A DNA stretch of 44,988 nucleotides from the NCBI GenBank assembly GCA_027024225.1, contig JALVSR010000034.1:1-44988 (forward strand), read 5' to 3'. How positions within the stretch are numbered: position 1 is the first letter of the stretch; each line of letters starts with the position of its first letter. Both the position numbers and the translations under genes were made by a program. This DNA is from Hyphomicrobiales bacterium (GTDB lineage Bacteria; Pseudomonadota; Alphaproteobacteria; Rhizobiales; Aestuariivirgaceae). Of this stretch, positions 37,081-44,988 are shown one piece after another. Below the pieces are notes generated by a model. The model was not told the DNA's origin. It made no database searches and saw nothing but the letters and a program-made list of their open reading frames with translations.

Positions 37081-37899
37081 TCATGCTGTCGGCCGCCCTT
37101 CTTCCAGGAACAGCTTCAACGCCAGCAGGTCGCGCCAGGCTAGGCGCTTTTGTGCTGGCGTGCGTAGCAGGAAGGCCGGGTGCAGCATGGGCAGCAGTGG
37201 CACGGGTTTTTCCAGCCCCGGCACGGTAATTTGCGTCCACTTGCCGCGCTGGCGGGTAATGCCGTGCGGATTGCCGGTCAGGCGCTGGGTGGCGGGACCG
37301 CCGAGGGTGACGATGACGCGCGGGTTGACGATCTCGATGGTGCGCATGACCCACGGCGCGCAAAAGCTCAACTCCGCTTCCGTCGGCGGACGGTTGCCCG
37401 GCGGACGCCAGAACAGCACATTGGTTATCAGGGCCGCGCGCTCGGGCTCTTCCGCATGACGATCAAGGCCGATGGCGGCGAGCATGCGATCCAACAACTG
37501 CCCGGCGCGGCCGACGAAAGGCTTTCCCCGCAGGTCTTCATCGCGCCCCGGAGCTTCGCCGATGAACAATACCTTCGCATCAGGATTGCCATCCACGTGA
37601 ACGGTGTTGCGCGCGGTGCGGCGCAGCGGAAAGTCCCGCATGGCGTCCAGCGCCGCGTGGATGTCCGCCAGCGTGTGGCAGTCTTGCGGCGAAACGCTGC
37701 GTGACGCGGGCGATTGCGTCCCGCCGGGAGCGGCGAGACCGGCGGTGGGGATGACCGGCGCCGCCCTTTCGGCAGATCGGGGCGTTTGCAGATGGTCGCG
37801 AGGATGAGAGGAAATGGCCTCGTCCGCGCCCATTTCCACCTGCCAGCGCAACCAGCGCAGGAGTTCTTCACGCGCCTGTTTTTCGGATGCGCCCATCAC
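37081..37899 (-). CDS. Uracil-DNA glycosylase, family 4-like
   Basis: [50 protein letters not shown] and [17 protein letters not shown]. Confidence 0.9.
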   Translation of the reverse strand: MMGASEKQAREELLRWLRWQVEMGADEAISSHPRDHLQTPRSAERAAPVIPTAGLAAPGGTQSPASRSVSPQDCHTLADIHAALDAMRDFPLRRTARNTVHVDGNPDAKVLFIGEAPGRDEDLRGKPFVGRAGQLLDRMLAAIGLDRHAEEPERAALITNVLFWRPPGNRPPTEAELSFCAPWVMRTIEIVNPRVIVTLGGPATQRLTGNPHGITRQRGKWTQITVPGLEKPVPLLPMLHPAFLLRTPAQKRLAWRDLLALKLFLEEGRPTA

Positions 37900-37921
37900 C
37901 TCAGCACATGCCTTGCCATGA

Positions 37922-38521
37922 TCACGCCGGGTTGCTTTCCACGCGAATGAAGCGACGCCCGGCGGCGGCGGCCTCTTCCACCACCGTCTCCACCGGGGCG
38001 GTGCCGCGCAGCTCCATAAGTCGCACCAGCATGGGCAGGTTGGCGCCCGTTATCAGCCAGGCGGGAGCATGGCGCTTCATCTCCGCGTGGGCCAGGTTGG
38101 CCGGTGTGCCGCCAAACAAGTCGGAGAGAAATACCACCGGCAAGACCTCTCCCGGCTCCGCCGCGACGGCGCCGCCTGTGGCGGCGCCCCGGACGGTCTT
38201 GTGCAGATCGCGCAACAGCTCGCGCAGCCGGCGCCGGGTCGCGGCCAGGGGCTCGCTGGCCATGATGTCAAGAGCCGCTACCAGAGGCTGCGGCCCCATG
38301 AGATGCTCAAGCGCGTCCTTCAGCTCCAGCGCGAATTTGCTGTGGCTGATGATGACGGTGAGGAAGTCGTGTCCGGATGCCGAGGGAAGGGCCTGGTGCG
38401 CGGCCTTGCCAGTGTCGGCCGATGCTTTATCATCCGCCGCCGCAACGCCCGCCCGCCATGTCGCCGCCGCCTTGCCCATGGCGCCAACCATTCCCGGTAA
38501 TGATTTCCGTTTCCGGACCAT
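37922..38521 (-). CDS. PTS system EIIA-Man family protein
   Basis: FLTVIISHSKFALELKDALEHLMG, VVFLSDLFGGTPANLA and LITGANLPMLVRLMELR. Confidence 0.9.
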   Translation of the reverse strand: MVRKRKSLPGMVGAMGKAAATWRAGVAAADDKASADTGKAAHQALPSASGHDFLTVIISHSKFALELKDALEHLMGPQPLVAALDIMASEPLAATRRRLRELLRDLHKTVRGAATGGAVAAEPGEVLPVVFLSDLFGGTPANLAHAEMKRHAPAWLITGANLPMLVRLMELRGTAPVETVVEEAAAAGRRFIRVESNPA

Positions 38522-38616
38522 TGATTTTGCGTCTTTTCACGCTGGCTGGCAAGCACGCCGCGGCCGGTGCGGCTTTCGGACACAGGCGCCAGGGGGCGAA
38601 TCCGATGGGCGCCGGC

Positions 38617-38841
38617 TCAATTTCCCCCGTCGGCGTCGTCGGGCGTGGTGGCGCTTTCATCATCGCCGCCGGAGATGACGTAACGCCCGGAAAGCCAGCG
38701 GTGCAGGTCGATGTCGGCGCAACGCTTCGAGCAGAAGGGATGCCATTCCGGCTGGCTTCTTTCGCTACAAATGGGACACGGGCGCGGCTTGCGCAGCGGC
38801 ACCACGGTGGCCTTCGGCTGATGCTTGTCCTGTTCGCTCAT
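38617..38841 (-). CDS. yacG: DNA gyrase inhibitor YacG (zinc-binding)
   Basis: 74 aa, CPICSERSQPEWHPFCSKRCADIDLHRWLSGRYVI. Start at MSEQDKHQ. Confidence 0.92.
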   Translation of the reverse strand: MSEQDKHQPKATVVPLRKPRPCPICSERSQPEWHPFCSKRCADIDLHRWLSGRYVISGGDDESATTPDDADGGN

Positions 38842-38879
38842 GGGAAACATCCGTGCTTGGCGCCATCTCCGACAGGGCA

Positions 38880-39638
38880 TTACAGCATGGGGGGCTGAGG
38901 CTCCCTGGACGGCCAGCGGGATAGCACCGGAAAACCGTTGCCGGCCAGCAGCTGCACCACCTCGTACACCGGCAGCCCCACCACCGAGGTGTAGGAGCCG
39001 TTCAGCTGACGCACGAAGGCGGCCGCCAGTCCCTGGATGGCATAGGCCCCGGCCTTGCCGCGCCATTCGTCCGATCGCAGGTAGGCTTCCAGCTCGTCGC
39101 GCGAGAGGCGCTTGAAGCGCACCTTGGTGTCCACCAGGCGGGTGCGCAGCCGGCCTTCCGGCGTGAGCAGGCAAACGGCGGTGAGCACCTTGTGCGAACG
39201 GCCGGAAAGGAGCTTCAGGTGCGCGCGGGCCTCTTCCACGTCTTCGGTCTTGTTCAGGATGCGCCTGCCGGCGGCCACCACGGTATCGGCCGTGAGCAAA
39301 TACCGGGGGCGGAAGATTTCCTTGACCTGCGGCAGGATCTTGGCCGCCTCGAGCTTTTCGCGCGCCATGCGACGCACGTAATCACGCGGGGTTTCGCGGC
39401 GGTGCGGGGTTTCGTCGATATCCACCGGGGTGAGCAAATCGGGCTTCAGCCCCACCTGCTCCAGCAGCGCCACACGGCGCGGCGAGGCGCTGGCCAGAAT
39501 CAGCACCGGGTCGTCTTCCGCCGCACTGGCCGGCGCGGTGGCGGAGCGGGTGACCGGCGCCATCCCGTCATCGGGCGCGGCGCCTTCCATATTCGGCGGC
39601 GCGGCGGGTTCGTGTTGCTTGCGGGCATCGTCGCTCAT
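38880..39638 (-). CDS. maf: Maf family nucleotide pyrophosphatase
   Basis: LILASASPRRVALLEQVGL, YLLTADTVVAAGRRIL and GAYAIQGLAAAFVRQLNGSYTSVVGLPVYEV. Confidence 0.95.
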   Translation of the reverse strand: MSDDARKQHEPAAPPNMEGAAPDDGMAPVTRSATAPASAAEDDPVLILASASPRRVALLEQVGLKPDLLTPVDIDETPHRRETPRDYVRRMAREKLEAAKILPQVKEIFRPRYLLTADTVVAAGRRILNKTEDVEEARAHLKLLSGRSHKVLTAVCLLTPEGRLRTRLVDTKVRFKRLSRDELEAYLRSDEWRGKAGAYAIQGLAAAFVRQLNGSYTSVVGLPVYEVVQLLAGNGFPVLSRWPSREPQPPML

Positions 39639-39669
39639 GCCACCCCCTCATGCGGCGCGTTGCCGGCAA

Positions 39670-39888
39670 TCACTTGAAACGATAGGTGATGCGCCCGCGC
39701 GTGAGATCGTAAGGCGTCATTTCCACCAGCACCCTGTCGCCCGCCAGCACGCGAATGCGGTTCTTGCGCATACGGCCCGAGGTATGGGCAAGAATCTCGT
39801 GACCGTTGTCCAGTTTCACGCGGAAGGTGGCATTGGGCAGAAGCTCCGTCACCACGCCTTCGAATTCCAGTACTTCTTCCTTGGCCAT
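39670..39888 (-). CDS. infA: Translation initiation factor IF-1
   Basis: 72 aa, [72 protein letters not shown]. Confidence 0.98.
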   Translation of the reverse strand: MAKEEVLEFEGVVTELLPNATFRVKLDNGHEILAHTSGRMRKNRIRVLAGDRVLVEMTPYDLTRGRITYRFK

Positions 39889-40070
39889 GCTGCTCCCTGA
39901 TCCGGCTCTGGAAAGTTCATTCCATGGGTTCGTTGCCATGCCCTCGCGCAAGCCGGCGCGGGCGGCTGGCTGCTGTTTTGCTTCAGAAATGTCCGCAACG
40001 CAACGAAAAACGCTTGTCCAAGCATCCCATCCGGCGAGGGACCGCCCCGGCCCGATTGTCGGGCGGCGGA

Positions 40071-40652
40071 TCAGCGGCACTTGTCGCGTTCATCGAAATA
40101 GGTGAGGCAGCGCCTTGGCGCAACCTTTCCACACGGGCCATCGGAACACTGCGCTTCGCCGCCGGGCCTCTTGCGGCGGCATATGTTGCAGCCATCCGTC
40201 CAGCTCTTGCAGTTGGGGTCCTTTTCCGGCTCGCGCGGGTTGAAATGCCGCGCTCTCGATTCCTCCATCTCGCGCCCCACATCGCCGCCGCGGCAGCGGC
40301 CGATATAGACAATGCGCGCCCCGGCGGCGCGTGCCAGGCAGGCATTGGCAAAGGTCTTGCGCCGCAGCTTGCAGGGCTTGACGAAGCAGGGCTGGCGCAC
40401 ATCGGCGCACACGGGAGCGTATTCGCGCGTGCAGGCGACGGCGCCGCCGCGCTGCGCGGCCTGGGCCGGCGAGGCCATGAGCGCGAGCAACGACAGCGCG
40501 AAGATCATGAAGACCAGCGGGAACCCATTGCCAATCGCAACCAGGTGCGCCGAACGTGAAAGGCCCCGCCGATCTTGCACCAGCGCCATGGCGGTCTTCA
40601 GTCCTCGCGCAAAAATGAAAAGACCATTGCCTCGCATGCTGTTGCGCTCCAT
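40071..40652 (-). CDS. Kazal-like domain secreted protein
   Basis: Hydrophobic signal-like [22 protein letters not shown], then [48 protein letters not shown] (Kazal-like) and a second Cys-rich segment. Exact start uncertain. Confidence 0.7.
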   Translation of the reverse strand: MERNSMRGNGLFIFARGLKTAMALVQDRRGLSRSAHLVAIGNGFPLVFMIFALSLLALMASPAQAAQRGGAVACTREYAPVCADVRQPCFVKPCKLRRKTFANACLARAAGARIVYIGRCRGGDVGREMEESRARHFNPREPEKDPNCKSWTDGCNICRRKRPGGEAQCSDGPCGKVAPRRCLTYFDERDKCR

Positions 40653-40717
40653 ATTGCCCCATGTCCGGGCGCCGCCGCCAATTCGCCCGCGTCCGAATAA
40701 TGAACGGAGTTCGCACC

Positions 40718-42193
40718 ATGAGCAAGGTAAGCAAGGCGAACAATGTCCACAACGGTGCCGAAGGGGCCGTTTCTCCCTCGCCGGAACTCATTTTCACGGC
40801 CACGGGTTTGAGCCGCGAAACGGCCGCGCGCATCATCGAAGAGGCGCTGGCGGGCTGTGACGATGGCGAATTGTTCCTGGAGCTGGCGCGTTCCGAATCG
40901 CTGCGCTGGGATGATGGCCGCCTGAAATCGGCCTCGTTCGACGAGCGCGCGGGGTTCGGCCTGCGCGCGGTGGCGGAAGAACGCACGGGCTATGCCCATT
41001 CCTCCGAGGTGAGCGAAGCGGCGCTGAAGCGCGCGGCGGATACCGTGCGGGCGGTGCGGACCGGGTACGAGGGCACGCTGGCCGAGCCGCCGCGCGGCAC
41101 CAACCGCGCGCTTTACCCGGCGGACGATCCGACGGGACAGATTCCGTTCGAGCAGAAGGTGCGGCTGCTGGAAGAAGTGGACGCTTACGCCCGGTCGCTG
41201 GACGAACGGGTGCGACAGGTGACGGTGGCCCTGTCCTCCTCCTGGCAGGCGGTGGCCATCGTGCGGCCAAACGGCGATGTGCGCACGGATTTCCGCCCAC
41301 TGGTGCGATTCGACATTTCCGTCATCACCGAGCGGGGCGAGCGGCGCGGCACGGGTTTTCATGGCTACGGCGGGCGCGAACACCCGGCGGAATACCTCGA
41401 GCGCGAGCGCTGGCAGGCGGCGGCGAGGGAAGCGCTGCGCCAGTCGCTGGTGTCGCTGGAGGCCATTCCGGCGCCGGCGGGCGAAATGGACGTGGTGCTG
41501 GGCCCGGGCTGGCCGGGAATCCTGTTGCACGAAGCCGTGGGGCACGGGCTGGAAGGCGACTTCAACCGCAAGGGAACGTCGGCCTTCGCCGGGCTGATTG
41601 GTCAGCGGGTGGCGGCCGAAGGCGTCACGGTGATCGACGACGGCTCCATCCCGGGACGGCGTGGCTCGCTGACCATCGATGACGAAGGCACGCCCACCGG
41701 CCCCACCGTGCTGATCGAGAACGGCATCTTGAAGGGCTACATGCAGGACCGCATGAACGCGCGGCTGATGGGCATGGCGCCCACCGGCAACGGCCGGCGC
41801 GAATCATACGCGCATGCGCCGCTGCCGCGCATGACCAACACCTTCATGCAGGCCGGGCTGCACGATCCGGAAGAAATCATCCGCTCGGTGAAAAAGGGGC
41901 TGTATGCCGTTTCCTTTGGCGGCGGGCAGGTGGACATCACGTCTGGCAACTTCGTGTTCACCTGCACGGAGGCCTATCTCATCGAAGATGGCAAGGTCAC
42001 CGCGCCGGTACGCGACGCCACTCTCATCGGCAATGGCAAGGATGCGCTGACCCGCGTGCGCATGGTGGGCAACGACCTGAAGCTGGACGATGGCATCGGC
42101 ACCTGCGGCAAGGCCGGACAAGGGGTGCCGGTGGGCGTTGGCCAGCCGACCATGCGGCTGAACGGCCTGACCGTGGGCGGCACTGGCGGATGA
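40718..42193 (+). CDS. tldD: Metalloprotease TldD
   Basis: GWPGILLHEAVGHGLEGDFNRKGTSAFAG (HExxxH) and GNFVFTCTEAYLIEDGKVTAPVRDATLIGNG. Start at MSKVSKANNV; ORF extends to 40661. Confidence 0.96.
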   Translation: MSKVSKANNVHNGAEGAVSPSPELIFTATGLSRETAARIIEEALAGCDDGELFLELARSESLRWDDGRLKSASFDERAGFGLRAVAEERTGYAHSSEVSEAALKRAADTVRAVRTGYEGTLAEPPRGTNRALYPADDPTGQIPFEQKVRLLEEVDAYARSLDERVRQVTVALSSSWQAVAIVRPNGDVRTDFRPLVRFDISVITERGERRGTGFHGYGGREHPAEYLERERWQAAAREALRQSLVSLEAIPAPAGEMDVVLGPGWPGILLHEAVGHGLEGDFNRKGTSAFAGLIGQRVAAEGVTVIDDGSIPGRRGSLTIDDEGTPTGPTVLIENGILKGYMQDRMNARLMGMAPTGNGRRESYAHAPLPRMTNTFMQAGLHDPEEIIRSVKKGLYAVSFGGGQVDITSGNFVFTCTEAYLIEDGKVTAPVRDATLIGNGKDALTRVRMVGNDLKLDDGIGTCGKAGQGVPVGVGQPTMRLNGLTVGGTGG

Positions 42194-42361
42194 TGTGACG
42201 GCGAAGAGAGGACGAACGCCCGCGTCATATCGGGAGACATTGCGAAGCCCATCGCCTTTTCGTGGGGAAAACCCCGACGGGGATATCCCGTTGTAGAGAT
42301 GAGTTCTTCCATTTCCCGCGGACATTGGTATGGCGCAAGCGCGGCTGTTATATGTGGGACC

Positions 42362-44988
42362 ATGAAATCGGGGGCGTACATGAAGCCTGCTGGTAGGTGC
42401 GTGCCGGGATCCGGGTCTGGCGGGGCGCGTGAAGGGAGCGCGCTTGCATTGGGCCATGCCGGTGCGCCGGGCTTTTTCGCGCGGCTCCTGCTGCTTTGTC
42501 TGCTGCTCGCGGCCTGGCTTGCGCCGGATCTGGGAGGCGCGCGCGCTCTGGCGCAGGAGGCTGGCGCGCCGGCGGGAGCGGGCGACTTGCCGGTGTCGCT
42601 GGAGCCGGCCATGGGCCAGCAGGCGGGAGCGTCCATCCCTGGCGCGGCATCCGATACGGCCACCCCGCCGACGAGCGAGAAAGCCGCCGCGTCCCAGACC
42701 GCCGAACCGGCTCCCGTTCCTCCCCCTGACGAGGCCGTGGCGCCCGGCGCCGCCGTGGCGGAGGACAAACCCGCCATCGCGGCCGGGGAGACCACAGGTG
42801 GTTCGCCGATTTCGGCCGTGGAGGGCTCCGCCGGCTCCAGGCCGTCGCGCGCATCCGCCACGCCTGCCTCGCGGCCATCGCGGCCGCCGCCGACACCAAC
42901 GGCATCCGACGGCGCCGGCGACAAATCCGCGAGCGGAACGCATGCGCGAAATGTCGCCGCAAGCGGCATGGGCGAGACCGCGTCCTTCATCGGCGCCAGG
43001 AGGGGCGCGGAAAGCGCCGCGCCACCCGCCATCGTCGATGTCCTGCCCCATTTCCTCGCCGCGGGATTGATCGTTGGGGTGCTGGCGGCGCTGTTGATGC
43101 TGCTGATGGCCATGTTCGCGCGCGCGCCATCCCTCCGCCTGGTGGCGGCGTTCGTGTTCACGCTGGGGGCGCTGACCTTCACCCTCGCCTACACCGGCGT
43201 GACGCCCCTGATATGGCCCAAGGCGCAGAATTTCCTGCTGCCGCTGGCCACCTTCGCCGAGGCGCTCATGCTGTTCGGCGCGGGGCTGTGGCTGATGGCC
43301 TGGCTGGGCACGCCGCAGCGACGCTGGGCGCGGCTGGTGCTGATGATGCTGGCGGGGCTGGTGCTCGCGCTGGTGCTGCTGGCGCCATTCTACCCGGTTA
43401 CCCTGCTGGGCGTGGTGCGCATCGCCTTCTTCGCCATCGTCCTGGGAGGCTTGAGCGCGTTGCTGTGGCCGGGCATGGAGCAGCGGCGCAACGGATTCGC
43501 CCTGCTGGCGCTGGCGGGGCTGTTCAGCTGGAGCATGTTCGGCGTGCTCCTCACCCTGCAGACCTTCACCATCACCTCGCCCCAGGCCGTGTTGAGCATT
43601 TCCGCCCTGCTGGCCGCACTGGCGCTGCTGGTGGATCTGGCCTCCATGACGCCGGAGGAAACCCAGGATGAATCGCCGCAGGACGCCGCGCTGGCGCTGG
43701 CCGGAGCGGACGCCCTGCCCTTCCGCTACGAACCGGCGACGGCGCGGCTGAAAGTGCCACGCCAGCTGGCGGAGGAGCTGCATCTGCCGCCGGAGGTGCT
43801 GGACGACATTCACGGCTTCCTGGCCATCGTGCACCCGGAGGACCGGCCCGTGCTGGAGGCGGCACTGCGCACCGCGGCACTGGACGAACCGGCGGCGCTG
43901 GGCCTGCGACTGGCCGATGCGCGCGGAGTGTGGCGGCGGTTCACACTGCGGGCGCGGGCCATGCGGGAAGGGCCGGATACGCCCCGGGCCATCGTGGGCG
44001 TGCTGCTGGAAACGGACGATCATGTGGTGCCGCAGGTGGCGCTGGAGGGGGCGGACAACGCCATGCAAGCGGCTGCGGAGTCCCTGCATGATCCGCTGAC
44101 CGGCCTGCCGGGGCCGGCGCTGTTGCTGGACAGGCTGGAGACGGCCCTGTCGCGAGCGCGGCGCGGCGAGGGCATGCCCTGTCTCATCATTGCCGACGTG
44201 GACCGGTTCCGCGCCATCATCGACGCGCTGGGCATCGCCGCGGGCGATGCGCTGATCGCCGCGGTGGCGCAACGGCTGGGCGCGCTGCTGCACGAGGGCG
44301 AGACGCTGGCGCGGCTGTCGGGCGATCAGTTCGCGCTGGTGGTGGACGCCGAGCGCCACGGCACGCCGCTGTCGTTCGTGCACGAAATCCGCCGGGCGAT
44401 GGCAGAGCCGTTCGACGTGGACGGGCAGGAACTGACCGTGAGCCTGACCATCGGCGTGGTGGACCTGGTGGCGGCCATGACGCTTTCCCCGCGCGAGCTG
44501 GTGCGGGCGGCGGAGATCGCCCTGTTCGAGGCGCGCCGCGAAGGACCGGGGCGGGAGGCCTTCTTCACGCCTGACATGCATGGCGAGCACGCACGCCTGG
44601 CGCGGCTGGAACAGGAGCTGCGCCGGGCGCTGAAAATGGGCGAGCTGGAAGTGCATTACCAGCCCATCATCTGGCTGGGCAGCCGCTGGCTGGCGGGGTT
44701 CGAGGCGCTGGTGCGCTGGCGCCATCCGGAGCGCGGGCTCATTGGTCCGGAAGAATTCATCGGGCTGGCGGAGGACATCGGGCTGGTGCGCGATATCGGC
44801 TACCTGGTGCTGAAGGAAACGATCCGCCAGCTGGCCATCTGGCAGCGCACATTCCGCACCGAGCATCCGTTCTACGTGGCGGTGAACGTGGCCTCCACCG
44901 ACCTGCTGGACCCGTCGCTGGCCGATGACGTGGCGCAATTGCTGGCGCAGGAGAACGCCAACCCGGCCGGGCTGCGGCTGGAAGTGAC
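42362..44988 (+). CDS. Multi-TM GGDEF/EAL protein with degenerate GGDEF motif, truncated by window edge
   Basis: Hand translation: signal/TM segment, Ala/Pro-rich linker, about seven hydrophobic segments, GGDEF-like domain with LSGDQFALVVD and EAL domain LEVHYQPIIWLGSRWLAGFEALVRWRHP. No stop before the window end, so it is absent from the ORF track. Confidence 0.85.
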   Translation, partial: MKSGAYMKPAGRCVPGSGSGGAREGSALALGHAGAPGFFARLLLLCLLLAAWLAPDLGGARALAQEAGAPAGAGDLPVSLEPAMGQQAGASIPGAASDTATPPTSEKAAASQTAEPAPVPPPDEAVAPGAAVAEDKPAIAAGETTGGSPISAVEGSAGSRPSRASATPASRPSRPPPTPTASDGAGDKSASGTHARNVAASGMGETASFIGARRGAESAAPPAIVDVLPHFLAAGLIVGVLAALLMLLMAMFARAPSLRLVAAFVFTLGALTFTLAYTGVTPLIWPKAQNFLLPLATFAEALMLFGAGLWLMAWLGTPQRRWARLVLMMLAGLVLALVLLAPFYPVTLLGVVRIAFFAIVLGGLSALLWPGMEQRRNGFALLALAGLFSWSMFGVLLTLQTFTITSPQAVLSISALLAALALLVDLASMTPEETQDESPQDAALALAGADALPFRYEPATARLKVPRQLAEELHLPPEVLDDIHGFLAIVHPEDRPVLEAALRTAALDEPAALGLRLADARGVWRRFTLRARAMREGPDTPRAIVGVLLETDDHVVPQVALEGADNAMQAAAESLHDPLTGLPGPALLLDRLETALSRARRGEGMPCLIIADVDRFRAIIDALGIAAGDALIAAVAQRLGALLHEGETLARLSGDQFALVVDAERHGTPLSFVHEIRRAMAEPFDVDGQELTVSLTIGVVDLVAAMTLSPRELVRAAEIALFEARREGPGREAFFTPDMHGEHARLARLEQELRRALKMGELEVHYQPIIWLGSRWLAGFEALVRWRHPERGLIGPEEFIGLAEDIGLVRDIGYLVLKETIRQLAIWQRTFRTEHPFYVAVNVASTDLLDPSLADDVAQLLAQENANPAGLRLEV

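Noticed and set aside
41804-44938. 1044-aa minus-strand ORF antisense to tldD and the GGDEF/EAL gene
   Set aside because: Gln/His/Arg-rich low-complexity translation; the plus strand encodes recognisable domains.

Overview
The window is a GC-rich chromosomal segment, probably alphaproteobacterial. The left edge carries a RES/Xre-type toxin-antitoxin pair directly downstream of an isolated terminase pair that looks like GTA or prophage packaging genes. Next come housekeeping genes: NUDIX hydrolase, DUF6456-like protein, dnaB, L,D-transpeptidase, ETF-QO, dapE, chorismate mutase, aspS, MaoC, a HAD hydrolase and a PA0069-like radical SAM protein. A cobalamin riboswitch then leads a standalone CbiM-like gene and a DUF2000-like gene. 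A Fic protein and moaB follow. A secreted protein of about 1640 aa comes next, with a propeller-like N-terminus, DUF11-like repeats and a Cys-rich repeat tail. After an exported protein, HPr and a cyclopropane fatty acid synthase, there is a compact thiosulfate-oxidation locus (soxXYZABCD, a membrane-anchored thioredoxin and an ArsR-type dithiol regulator). It is preceded by an AT-rich island holding three operator-like palindromes spaced about 19 bp apart. The right end carries a UDG, EIIA-Man, yacG-maf-infA, a Kazal-like protein, tldD and a truncated GGDEF/EAL protein. The best candidates for new biology are the riboswitch-CbiM-DUF2000 unit, the giant Cys-rich secreted protein, the sox operator array paired with the dithiol repressor, and the toxin-antitoxin pair sitting where a portal gene would be expected. 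No rRNA, tRNA or CRISPR array was recognised. All family calls come from reading motifs by eye; no database search was run.
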